Shown here: piece after piece, positions 1 to 6,641 of the stretch
How the letters are laid out: each line of letters starts with the position of its first letter
How positions within the stretch are numbered: the first letter of the stretch is position 1
DNA from: an uncultured Chitinophagaceae bacterium
GTDB lineage: Bacteria > Bacteroidota > Bacteroidia > Chitinophagales > Chitinophagaceae
DNA length: 12,882 nt
Reading direction: 5' to 3'
NCBI GenBank assembly: GCA_903832075.1
Contig: CAILAF010000158.1
Span: 1 to 12,882, forward strand
The notes under the pieces: model-generated
What the model was told of the DNA's origin: nothing
Database searches by the model: none
What the model saw: only the letters and a program-made list of their open reading frames with translations
Made by a program: the position numbers and the translations under genes

Positions 1-2
1 TA

Positions 3-92
3 AAACAATTGGGTACGGTAAAAACGAATGAGTCAACTATTAAAATCACCTTAAAGGTAGATAAAAAAAAGCTTAAAATCCAAAAATGGTAG
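3..92 (+). CDS. C-terminal fragment of an unidentified protein
   Basis: An open frame enters from the left edge and encodes 29 residues before a TAG stop at 90-92. The peptide is basic and alternates hydrophobic and polar residues (for example TIKITLKVDKKKLKIQ), which would fit a final beta hairpin, but it is too short to place in a family. It does not look like the C-terminus of a 2-oxoacid oxidoreductase alpha subunit, which might have been expected near korB. The other two forward frames are closed early (TAA at 1-3, TGA at 29-31), which supports this frame. The gene start and function lie outside the window. Confidence 0.5.
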   Translation, partial: KQLGTVKTNESTIKITLKVDKKKLKIQKW

Positions 93-117
93 CGCTTTCA
101 TGAATAATTAAGCTGGT

Positions 118-140
118 AATCGCAATGATGGCCGATTTTT
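118..140 (+). terminator. weak candidate terminator hairpin
   Basis: AATCG at 118-122 pairs with CGATT at 133-137 around a 10-nt loop, followed by a short T run ending at 140. It lies 26 bases after the stop of the partial gene, where a terminator would be expected. A longer imperfect pairing (106-120 with 146-160, with bulges) competes with it. The stem is short and AT-rich, so support is modest. Confidence 0.3.
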
Positions 141-171
141 CGCTAATTACGCTTTAAATTCAAAAACATAA

Positions 172-207
172 TTCTATTTTATTTACAGAATGGTAAATAA
201 AATAGAA
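172..207. repeat. 15-bp perfect inverted repeat upstream of the ahpD-like gene
   Basis: Bases 172-186 are the exact reverse complement of 193-207, leaving a 6-nt loop (AGAATG). All but three of the fifteen pairs are A-T. It sits 45-80 bases before the ahpD-like start. No T-tract follows directly, so an ordinary intrinsic terminator is not the obvious reading. A cruciform, a two-fold operator, or an AT-rich transcript end are all possible. Length and exactness make chance unlikely even in AT-rich DNA, but the function is unknown. Confidence 0.55.
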
Positions 208-251
208 AATCGCAAAAGGTCTTTAGTAATTTTAATTTCTAAAATTTTTAT

Positions 252-602
252 ATGAGTGAATTAATAAAAGAATTTAACGACTATCGTACTAAAATGAATG
301 ATGTGATATTGAGTAAAAATAATTTAGTGATGAAGCGTTTATGGAATTTAGATACAAATACTTATGAGGAAGGCGCATTAGATATAACAACGAAAGAAAT
401 GTTAGGATTGGTAGCCAGTATGGTTTTGCGATGTGATGATTGTATTAAATATCATTTGGGGAAAACTTATGAATTGGGTGTTACAACCGAACAGATATAT
501 GAAATATTTGCAGTTGCAAACATTGTTGGTGGAACTATTGTTATACCGCATACCAGAAGAGCAGCCGAATATTGGGAAGAACTTCAAAATGAAAATGTAT
601 AA
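252..602 (+). CDS. AhpD-like carboxymuconolactone decarboxylase family protein
   Basis: A 116-residue, apparently cytoplasmic single-domain protein. It carries the AhpD core signature E-x11-C-x2-C-x3-H as E49, C61, C64 and H68, within MVLRCDDCIKYH. In characterised AhpD this thiol pair and proton relay carry out disulfide reduction and alkylhydroperoxidase activity. The second active-site His of mycobacterial AhpD, between the two cysteines, is Asp here (D63). The all-helical CMD fold is supported by the downstream ANIVGGTIVIPHTRRA helix. An ATG with an AT-rich leader begins the frame, and TAATTTTA at 227-234 is one base off the TAnnTTTG promoter box. The gene ends 65 bp before korB on the same strand, so co-transcription is plausible. 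The domain is clear; the substrate is not, and a thiol redox role supporting the oxygen-sensitive oxidoreductase is only inference. Confidence 0.85.
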   Translation: MSELIKEFNDYRTKMNDVILSKNNLVMKRLWNLDTNTYEEGALDITTKEMLGLVASMVLRCDDCIKYHLGKTYELGVTTEQIYEIFAVANIVGGTIVIPHTRRAAEYWEELQNENV

Positions 603-642
603 GAATATTGATGTTCGTCAGTCAATGAATTGCTGAATTGAT

Positions 643-650
643 TAATTTTG
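643..650 (+). promoter_or_regulatory. -7 promoter element for korB
   Basis: TAATTTTG matches the Bacteroidota -7 consensus TAnnTTTG exactly and ends 17 bases before the korB ATG. No convincing TTTG/TTG -33 element lies at the usual 17-21 base spacing, so the call rests on the -7 box alone. It would give korB its own promoter besides any read-through from the ahpD-like gene. Confidence 0.45.
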
Positions 651-667
651 CAAACTAATATTTAAAT

Positions 668-1699
668 ATGAGCGATACAGTTACAGCTGCACCATTAACA
701 GCGAAAGATTTTTCCAACGATCAAGAGGTACGTTGGTGTCCGGGTTGTGGAGATTATTCCATTTTAGCGCAAGTTCAAAAAGTAATGCCAACAATTGGTG
801 TTCCTAAAGAAAATATAGTCGTTATTTCTGGAATTGGTTGTTCATCACGTTTTCCTTATTACATGAACACATTTGGAATGCATTCTATTCATGGTCGTGC
901 AACTGCCATTGCAAGTGGTTTAAAAGCTGCAAGACCCGAACTGAGTGTTTGGATAGTAAGTGGAGATGGTGATAGCATGAGTATTGGTGGTAATCATACT
1001 ATTCATTTACTTAGAAGAAATTTTGATGTAAATATGTTGGTGTTCAATAATCAAATTTATGGATTAACTAAAGGACAATATTCGCCAACCTCAGAAGAAC
1101 ATAAGATTACTAAAACAAGCCCTTATGGAAGTATTGATCATCCATTCAATCCATTAGCATTGGCAATGGGTGCAGATGCAACTTTTGTTGCACGCAGCAT
1201 GGACAGAGATCCAAAACATTTACAACAAACATTAATTAGAGCTAATCAACATAAGGGAAGTTCATTTGTTGAAGTTTATCAAAATTGCAACATATTTAAT
1301 GATGGCGCATTTGAAATATTTACCGAGAAAGCTACAAAGTTGGAAGAAACATTATTCTTAGAAAACGGTAAACCATTAATTTTCGGCGCTACTCAAAATA
1401 AAGGAATTAAGTTAGATGGATTTAATCCGGTTGTTGTTGAATTGGGGAATGGTATTAGTGCTGATGATTTATGGATTCATGATGATAAAGATTTTTATAA
1501 AGCACAGATATTAGTTAGGATGTTTGATAATCCAAGAAATGCAGAACATTTACCAAGACCATTTGGAGTGTTTTATGAAACTGAAAGAGCATGTTATGAA
1601 GATGTAATGAAATTGCAAATTGAAGAAATTATTGCTACCAAAGGAAAAGGTAACTTAGATAAACTTCTTCGTGGTAATGAAATTTGGGAGATTATGTAG
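668..1699 (+). CDS. korB: 2-oxoacid:ferredoxin oxidoreductase subunit beta
   Basis: The beta subunit of the enzyme that oxidatively decarboxylates 2-oxoacids (2-oxoglutarate or pyruvate) with CoA and reduces ferredoxin; cytoplasmic, paired with an alpha subunit. At 343 residues it is full length. C24 and C27 (WCPGCGDYS), C58 (GIGCSS) and C207 (QNCNIFNDG) match in spacing the four [4Fe-4S] ligands known in archaeal OFOR beta subunits. The thiamine diphosphate/Mg motif runs from GDGD at 99-102 to NN at 127-128, followed by IYGLTKGQYSPT. A HGRA segment at 75-78 is also typical. The ATG at 668 sits in a TATG context after a -7 box. No alpha subunit gene is visible upstream, which is unusual since the pair is normally adjacent. 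Substrate choice cannot be settled from beta alone; korB is the more likely name in an aerobic member of the Bacteroidota. Confidence 0.93.
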   Translation: MSDTVTAAPLTAKDFSNDQEVRWCPGCGDYSILAQVQKVMPTIGVPKENIVVISGIGCSSRFPYYMNTFGMHSIHGRATAIASGLKAARPELSVWIVSGDGDSMSIGGNHTIHLLRRNFDVNMLVFNNQIYGLTKGQYSPTSEEHKITKTSPYGSIDHPFNPLALAMGADATFVARSMDRDPKHLQQTLIRANQHKGSSFVEVYQNCNIFNDGAFEIFTEKATKLEETLFLENGKPLIFGATQNKGIKLDGFNPVVVELGNGISADDLWIHDDKDFYKAQILVRMFDNPRNAEHLPRPFGVFYETERACYEDVMKLQIEEIIATKGKGNLDKLLRGNEIWEIM

Positions 1700-1721
1700 T
1701 TTTTTATTTCATATTTTTTAT

Positions 1722-1753
1722 AGCCATCTTGTTTTAATACAGATGGCTTTTTT
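1722..1753 (+). terminator. rho-independent terminator after korB
   Basis: AGCCATCT at 1722-1729 pairs perfectly with AGATGGCT at 1741-1748 around an 11-nt loop and runs into a T-tract (1748-1753). It lies 23 bases after the korB stop and is the best terminator in the window by classical criteria. Confidence 0.85.
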
Positions 1754-1778
1754 ATTTCTATAAGATTTTTTTTCGAAT

Positions 1779-1806
1779 AAAAAAATGGGAATTTTCCCAT
1801 TTTTTT
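1779..1806. terminator. bidirectional terminator-like palindrome
   Basis: A perfect inverted repeat of 13 bp per arm around a 2-base centre: seven A, then TGGG and AA, mirrored by TTCCCA and seven T. The A-tract on one side and T-tract on the other let it act as a terminator on either strand. It follows the korB terminator by 25 bases and may be a back-up. The folded loop would open to at least four bases. Confidence 0.65.
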
Positions 1807-1830
1807 GAATTCATTATAACTATATGTTTG
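1804..1830 (+). promoter_or_regulatory. candidate promoter in the korB-yciO gap
   Basis: TATGTTTG at 1823-1830 matches the -7 consensus TAnnTTTG. TTTG at 1804-1807 could serve as the -33 element, but the 15-base spacing is shorter than the usual 17-21. Initiation would fall near 1836-1838, inside a gap with no long ORF and upstream of a strong hairpin at 1883-1908. Confidence 0.4.
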
Positions 1831-1835
1831 TGGTA

Positions 1836-1912
1836 ATATACCCTATTTACTTACTGCATGGGGGGTTTTTATGCATTTAGTTAAACAGCGATTCTTTAAT
1901 CGCTGTTTTGTT
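1836..1912 (+). ncRNA. candidate small RNA or leader of about 75 nt
   Basis: The boundaries are inferred from a promoter-like box ending at 1830 and a terminator hairpin ending about 1912. Inside are a small stem (TGCAT 1855-1859 with ATGCA 1871-1875, loop of G6T5) and an alternative pairing of ACCC at 1840-1843 with GGGT at 1863-1866. I do not recognise a known RNA family. A competing reading is an 18-codon ORF from ATG 1824 to TAG 1878-1880 (MFVVIYPIYLLHGGFLCI), which would make this a leader-peptide/attenuator region for the gene at 1989, though the putative -7 box overlaps its start codon. Confidence 0.3.
1883..1912 (+). terminator. strong hairpin terminator before yciO
   Basis: AAACAGCGATT at 1883-1893 pairs perfectly over 11 bp with AATCGCTGTTT at 1898-1908 around a CTTT loop; T residues at 1906-1909 form the tail. 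It lies 77 bases upstream of the next start codon and far beyond korB, so it terminates either a transcript starting in this gap or read-through. It could also attenuate yciO. Confidence 0.7.
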
Positions 1913-1988
1913 ATACTTTATCATTACAAATTTCTCAAACTACGTTCAAATCTTTTTTCAAATCAATAAAATCATTGTTCTTTGTTGA

Positions 1989-2597
1989 ATGTTTTTACAC
2001 ATTCATCCCGACAATCCCAATCCTCGCCATATTAAAACAGTGGTAGAATGTTTATTGGATGGAGGTGTAATCATTTATCCAACAGATACTATTTATGGTT
2101 TAGGCTGCGATATCTTTCAACATAAAGCAGTTGAAAAAATTTGCAGAATAAAAAATGTTGATGCTCAAAAAGCACAACTAAGTTTTGTCTGTTATGATTT
2201 GAGTGATATGAGTAAATACACCAAAAGTATTTCTACACCTTTGTATCGGTTATTAAAAAGTTATTTGCCAGGAGCATATACTTTTATTTTGTCTGCCAGC
2301 AAAGAAGTTCCTAAAATTTTAAAAAGTAAAAAAAATACTATCGGGCTTCGTGTGCCAAATAATAATATTGCACGAACAATGGTGCATGAATTAAATCACC
2401 CTTTATTAAGTGCATCATTGCCCGGAGAAATGGTAGAAGAATATACCGATCCTGAATTGATGTATGAAAATTTTAAAAATCTTGTTGATATTGTAATTGA
2501 TGGTGGCATTGGCGGAATGATTCCATCAACAGTGATTGATTGCACCAAAGATGATTATGAAGTGATAAGGCAAGGTGCAGGCGTTTGGTTAGAATAA
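1989..2597 (+). CDS. yciO: YciO-type Sua5/YrdC family protein
   Basis: A 202-residue cytoplasmic protein of the Sua5/YciO/YrdC fold, which binds ATP and RNA-like ligands; the TsaC branch makes threonylcarbamoyl-AMP for tRNA t6A37. The opening IHPDNP, the PTDTIYGLGCD strand-loop (31-41), ICRIK (51-55), YTFILSASKEVP (about 98-108) and IGLRVPNN resemble Escherichia coli YciO throughout, and the length fits YciO rather than the longer Sua5. The TsaC K-x-R/S-x-N signature is incomplete: K55 is followed by N-V rather than x-R, and SASLPG (141-146) lacks the Asn, as in YciO. Automatic annotation would probably say threonylcarbamoyl-AMP synthase; I would hold that loosely. The 3' end overlaps convergent rnhB by 9 bp. 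The ATG at 1989 is chosen because it begins exactly at the conserved N-terminus. Confidence 0.88.
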   Translation: MFLHIHPDNPNPRHIKTVVECLLDGGVIIYPTDTIYGLGCDIFQHKAVEKICRIKNVDAQKAQLSFVCYDLSDMSKYTKSISTPLYRLLKSYLPGAYTFILSASKEVPKILKSKKNTIGLRVPNNNIARTMVHELNHPLLSASLPGEMVEEYTDPELMYENFKNLVDIVIDGGIGGMIPSTVIDCTKDDYEVIRQGAGVWLE

Positions 2598-3185
2598 TTT
2601 TATTTGCTTCGGCAAAATATTAAAACTTTTTCGGTGATACTTGCATAAACCAAATTGTTCAATGGCTTTACGATGTTGCAAAGTTCCATAACCTTTATTT
2701 TTATTCCATTGATATTGCGGAAACTCTAATTGAATTTTGTGCATGTATTCATCTCGATATGTTTTGGCTAAAATGCTTGCTGCTGCTATGTTTGCGTAAA
2801 TTGAATCTCCTTTAATAATACATTGATGTTTTATTTTTTGATAGGGCACAAATCTATTTCCATCAATTAATAATAATTCGGGTTTAATTTTCAATTGATC
2901 AATTGCTTTGTGCATCGCTTTAAAAGATGCGTTTAAAATATTGATTTGATCTATTTCATTATTATCAATACTTGCCACTGCAAATGCCAATGCTTGTTCT
3001 TCAATAACTGTTCGTAAAATATTTCTATCTTTTTCTTTTACTTGTTTACTATCGTTTAATAATGGATGATAAAATTTTTTTGGTAAAATAACTGCTGCTG
3101 CAAAAACAGGTCCGGCATAACAACCTCTGCCGGCTTCATCGCACCCGGCTTCAATTATTTTCTTTTGAAAAAATTGTTTCAACAT
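2589..3185 (-). CDS. rnhB: ribonuclease HII
   Basis: Cytoplasmic endonuclease that cuts the RNA strand of RNA-DNA hybrids and starts removal of misincorporated ribonucleotides from DNA. The 198 residues are a normal full length. Key features in order: DEAGRG with catalytic D16 and E17, DSK (45-47), LLLIDG with D108, KGDS with D127, the IAAASILAKTYRDE helix (133-146), and GYGT (165-168). All expected acidic metal-binding residues are present, so it should be active. The ATG at 3185 gives a 10-residue lead to the first strand. The stop overlaps the convergent yciO gene, and upstream it is divergent from ctaA. Confidence 0.97.
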   Translation of the reverse strand: MLKQFFQKKIIEAGCDEAGRGCYAGPVFAAAVILPKKFYHPLLNDSKQVKEKDRNILRTVIEEQALAFAVASIDNNEIDQINILNASFKAMHKAIDQLKIKPELLLIDGNRFVPYQKIKHQCIIKGDSIYANIAAASILAKTYRDEYMHKIQLEFPQYQWNKNKGYGTLQHRKAIEQFGLCKYHRKSFNILPKQIKLF

Positions 3186-3225
3186 TTACTTGCAATTTCA
3201 TTCTTTCTTTTCACAATAAAAACTC

Positions 3226-3252
3226 TTTGATTTAACCGTTGTTATACATTTG
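3226..3252 (+). promoter_or_regulatory. promoter of ctaA
   Basis: TACATTTG at 3245-3252 matches the TAnnTTTG -7 element. TTTG at 3226-3229 could be the -33 element with a 15-base spacer, shorter than usual. The box ends 13 bases before the ATG at 3266. Because it covers codons 3-5 of a longer reading from 3239, it also argues for the downstream start. Confidence 0.55.
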
Positions 3253-3265
3253 CAACACAAATTTT

Positions 3266-4315
3266 ATGGATACAAATCGCTCAACCCGAATTATTGCTTA
3301 TTGGATTTTTCTTGGCATTGCCATGTTAATTATTCAAGTATTATTAGGTGGCATTACGCGATTAACTGGTTCGGGTTTGTCTATCACCGAATGGAAACCC
3401 ATTATGGGCACTTTACCGCCATTGAATGAAACTGAGTGGCAGCAATCGTTTCAACAATACCAAAAAATTGCACAGTTTAAATATATTAATAGTCATTTTA
3501 CTTTACCTGATTTTAAATTTATATTTTTTTGGGAATGGTTTCATCGTTTATGGGCAAGATTAATCAGCGTTGTTTTTTTAATTCCATTCATTTATTTTAT
3601 TGTAAAAAAATATTTTCAAAAATGGATGATTAATCCATTAATCATTTTGTTTTTAATGGGTGCCATGCAAGGTGCTATTGGTTGGATAATGGTTAAAAGC
3701 GGATTGAATGATGAAAATGTTTATGTAAATCATATTCGTTTAGCGATACATTTTATTGCTGCAATGATATTGATTTGTTATACATTAATTTTTGGAGTGA
3801 TGATTACAATTAAATCAGAACAAAGAATTGTAAATGTGTCGTTGAAAAAATTTACAGTTACTATTATTTGTTTATTGGCTGTTCAATTATTATACGGTGC
3901 ATTTATGGCTGGATTGAAAGCTGCGAAAACTGCACCGACCTGGCCTGATATTAATGGAAATTATTTCCCCAAAATGTTTAATGGAAATATAGTTGATGAT
4001 TTATTTTTTAATCCAATCACCATTCATTTTATTCATCGTTTGTTTGCATATATTTTATTGATATTAATTTTTGTTTGGTGGAATAAAGCCAAACAAATTA
4101 ATTCATCCTCTGTGTTTTCAACATTGCTGAAAGTGCCGCCAATATTGGTTCTTGTGCAAGTATTATTGGGCATTTTTTCTCTTATCAATAGTACAAAAAT
4201 TGTAATTGGGCATTTTGGAATTTTTGAATGGTTGGCTCAATTGCATCAATTCATTGGTATGCTATTATTATTATCTTTTGTTGCCAATTTATATTTGATT
4301 CGTTCAAAAAAATAA
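3266..4315 (+). CDS. ctaA: heme A synthase, COX15/CtaA family
   Basis: Integral inner-membrane enzyme that oxidises the C8 methyl of heme O to a formyl group, making heme A for aa3-type cytochrome oxidase. With the start at 3266 it has 349 residues and about eight membrane helices in two similar halves. The COX15 hallmarks are GGITRLTGSGLSITEWKP (28-45), H93 in EWFHRLWAR, GLNDE followed by VNHIRLAIHF with H162, GAFMAGLKAA (211-220), H257 in HFIHR and H327 in AQLHQFIG; the four histidines are the expected heme ligands. A longer reading from ATG 3239 adds nine residues (MLYICNTNF) but begins inside the promoter, so I reject it. No ctaB or oxidase subunit genes are adjacent. The long loop between helices 1 and 2 is typical of the COX15-like type rather than Bacillus CtaA. 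Confidence 0.95.
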   Translation: MDTNRSTRIIAYWIFLGIAMLIIQVLLGGITRLTGSGLSITEWKPIMGTLPPLNETEWQQSFQQYQKIAQFKYINSHFTLPDFKFIFFWEWFHRLWARLISVVFLIPFIYFIVKKYFQKWMINPLIILFLMGAMQGAIGWIMVKSGLNDENVYVNHIRLAIHFIAAMILICYTLIFGVMITIKSEQRIVNVSLKKFTVTIICLLAVQLLYGAFMAGLKAAKTAPTWPDINGNYFPKMFNGNIVDDLFFNPITIHFIHRLFAYILLILIFVWWNKAKQINSSSVFSTLLKVPPILVLVQVLLGIFSLINSTKIVIGHFGIFEWLAQLHQFIGMLLLLSFVANLYLIRSKK

Positions 4316-4341
4316 AAGTTCATTTCTTTTCATTAATTTTT

Positions 4342-4389
4342 AGCAAGAATGCATTTGCTTTGTAATGCGAAGTTTTTTTATCATTCGCA
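4342..4389 (+). promoter_or_regulatory. overlapping short hairpins in the patatin gene leader
   Basis: Three short perfect pairings share bases: AGCAA 4342-4346 with TTGCT 4355-4359; GCATT 4351-4355 with AATGC 4364-4368, followed by T7 at 4373-4379; and TGCGAA 4366-4371 with TTCGCA 4384-4389. They cannot all form at once. They lie 27-60 bases after ctaA and directly before the patatin gene, so a weak terminator for ctaA with an alternative fold is possible. Stems of 5-6 bp are near what chance allows. Confidence 0.25.
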
Positions 4390-4401
4390 ATCAATAGCTA
4401 T

Positions 4402-6624
4402 ATGAAAAAATATTTGATTGGTTTTTGGTTTTCCATGCCAGTACAATTATTGTTATTGCACTTTCGTCGGTATCAAGTATTTCTTATTTTCTGGTATATT
4501 TTAGTTGCAACCATTGCCGGATATTTTATGAAACCGTTTGGTGCCGACTCTTTGTTTTTGGCACCAGAATATTTTGATCAGGTTACACCATTTAGTGTTG
4601 CCATAGTTGGTGTTGCCATTGGCGTATTTATTATGAGCTGGAACATCACTACTTTTATTTTGTTCAGTAAATACTTTAAATTTTTAGTAACCACTGCTCA
4701 GCCTTTTTTAAAATATTGTATCAACAATGCAGTGATACCTTTATTGTTTTTAATTTATTATTTGATAAGTTTTATACATCATTCTTATTACGAAGAATTA
4801 TTTCCGGCTTCAACAATACTTTTACTTTCATTTTGTTTTGTGGCGGGTTTGTTTTTAGCCATCTTTATTAGTTTTGTATATTTTTTTGGTGCCGATAAAA
4901 CTATTTATTATTCCATCGGCAATGTTATTGTTACTGCCAATAAACAATATGAAGAAGTTTCTAAAAAAAATCCATTACCAAAAGAACATGCTGAAATTAG
5001 AATTGATTGGTTTTTAAGTGCCAGATTAAGATTGCGTAAACCCAGAGATACCAGGCATTACAGCGAAGATTTTTTTGGAAGCATTTTTAATCGTTTGAAT
5101 ATTGCAGCGGCCATCTTAATCATTTTTGCTTTTTTATTTTTAATAGCGGTTGGTTTTATATCTGATTCAAAATTATTTCAAATACCTGCAGCAGCAAGTA
5201 TTACTATTTTATTTTCAGTATTGATTGGTGCATCCGGCGGATTCAGTTTGTTTTTAAAAAGTTGGAGTATTCCGTTGTTATTGATATTGTATCTCATCCT
5301 AAATTTTTTATATCAAAATGAAATTATTGATCCGCGAAATAAAGCTTACGGATTAAATTATCTTAATAAAAATGAACGACCAAAATACAATCGCGAAAGT
5401 ATTGCGCAATTATTAACGCCCGACAATATCAATGCCGACAAAGAAAAATTTTTAAAAATACTCAACAATTGGAAAGCAAAACAAAAAGAAGAAAAACCTG
5501 TTTTATTAATTATTAATACAAGCGGTGGTGGTGTGCGCAGTGCCAATTTTACCATGCATGCTTTGCAAAATTTAGATAGTGTTTTTAATGGCGAGTTAAT
5601 GAAGAAAACTTTGTTCATCAATGGTTCTTCAGGCGGATTATTAGGCGCAGCTTATTTCAGAGAATTATATCGTCAGCAATTAACAAATAAAAAAATTAAT
5701 CTGCATGATGAAAAATATGTTGATGATATTTCGCAAGATTTATTGAATCCATTATTTTCTTCATTGGTATCAAGAGATATTGTTGGACCTGTGCAAAAAT
5801 TTTCGTTTGGTGGTTTTGAATATAATAAAGATCGGGGTTATGCTTTTGAAGAAAAGTTAAATGAGAATACGCATGGTATTTTAAATAAAGCATTGAGGGA
5901 TTATGCTGTGCCGGAAGAAAAAGCGCAAATACCTTTTATGTTTTTTAATTCGGTGATTAGCAGAGATGGAAGAAAGATGATTATTAGTACACATCCTGCA
6001 AGATTTTTAATGAAACCTAATTTTGATGAATCACATATCACACCATTTGATGCAGATGCAATTGATTTTAATTCTTTCTTCTCCAAACAAAATAGTAATG
6101 GAATCCGTATCCTGTCTGCGTTGCGAATGAATGCCACCTTTCCTTATGTGTTACCGAATGTTTGGTTGCCAACCAATCCAATCATTGATGTAATGGATGC
6201 CGGACTGCGTGATAATTTTGGTACCGAAACAACTTTGCGTTTTATTGATGTGTTTAAAGATTGGTTGCACGAGAATACCAGTAAAGTAATTGTGTTACAA
6301 ATTCGTGATAGAAGTTTGGGCGATTGGGATAAACCTTTTGAAGATAAAAGTTATATAGGTTTATTAACGCGACCCATGTTGTTATTACAAAACGATTGGT
6401 ACAAATTGCAGGATTATTATCAGCACGATCAATTAGAATATTTAGCAGAAACATACGGTCCGCAATTTTACAGAATTTGTTTGCAATATGTAGCTTCTAA
6501 AAATGATGTGCCTGCAAGTTTAAGTTTTCATTTAACAAAAGGAGAGAAACAAAGTGTTGCCGATGCATTGAAAGAAAAAATAAACACAAAAGAATTAAAA
6601 CGATTGGCAGAGTTGGTAAAGTAA
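4402..6624 (+). CDS. membrane-anchored patatin-like phospholipase
   Basis: A 740-residue two-part protein. The N-terminal ~305 residues contain about seven hydrophobic helices (roughly 24-43, 63-88, 109-125, 136-163, 232-254, 262-286, 288-304), with a polar, basic loop at about 180-230. The rest is a patatin domain: oxyanion-hole GGGVR at 375-379, nucleophile elbow GSSGG at 408-412 with S410, and the DAG dyad motif at 599-601 (D599). Patatins use this Ser-Asp dyad to hydrolyse acyl esters of membrane lipids, so a lipid acyl hydrolase held at the inner membrane is the natural reading; the substrate is unknown. With seven helices the domain could lie on either side, and topology should be tested. 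The long region between the elbow and DAG (~190 residues) is usual for larger bacterial patatins. The next gene starts 17 bp later, suggesting one operon. All catalytic motifs are intact. Confidence 0.85.
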   Translation: MKKYLIGFWFSMPVQLLLLHFRRYQVFLIFWYILVATIAGYFMKPFGADSLFLAPEYFDQVTPFSVAIVGVAIGVFIMSWNITTFILFSKYFKFLVTTAQPFLKYCINNAVIPLLFLIYYLISFIHHSYYEELFPASTILLLSFCFVAGLFLAIFISFVYFFGADKTIYYSIGNVIVTANKQYEEVSKKNPLPKEHAEIRIDWFLSARLRLRKPRDTRHYSEDFFGSIFNRLNIAAAILIIFAFLFLIAVGFISDSKLFQIPAAASITILFSVLIGASGGFSLFLKSWSIPLLLILYLILNFLYQNEIIDPRNKAYGLNYLNKNERPKYNRESIAQLLTPDNINADKEKFLKILNNWKAKQKEEKPVLLIINTSGGGVRSANFTMHALQNLDSVFNGELMKKTLFINGSSGGLLGAAYFRELYRQQLTNKKINLHDEKYVDDISQDLLNPLFSSLVSRDIVGPVQKFSFGGFEYNKDRGYAFEEKLNENTHGILNKALRDYAVPEEKAQIPFMFFNSVISRDGRKMIISTHPARFLMKPNFDESHITPFDADAIDFNSFFSKQNSNGIRILSALRMNATFPYVLPNVWLPTNPIIDVMDAGLRDNFGTETTLRFIDVFKDWLHENTSKVIVLQIRDRSLGDWDKPFEDKSYIGLLTRPMLLLQNDWYKLQDYYQHDQLEYLAETYGPQFYRICLQYVASKNDVPASLSFHLTKGEKQSVADALKEKINTKELKRLAELVK

Positions 6625-6641
6625 TTTGTTTTTAAAAGTTA

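Noticed and set aside
433..636. 67-codon plus-strand ORF overlapping the ahpD-like gene
   Set aside because: It is the +1 frame shadow of a gene with clear AhpD catalytic residues, and its product shows no family pattern.
1830..1912. Known riboswitch (for example preQ1, SAM or TPP type) upstream of yciO
   Set aside because: None of the conserved cores I know for these classes can be matched, and the element ends in its own terminator 77 bases before the gene.
3239..3265. Upstream ATG extending ctaA by nine codons
   Set aside because: It overlaps the -7 promoter box, and the extra residues do not resemble COX15 N-termini.
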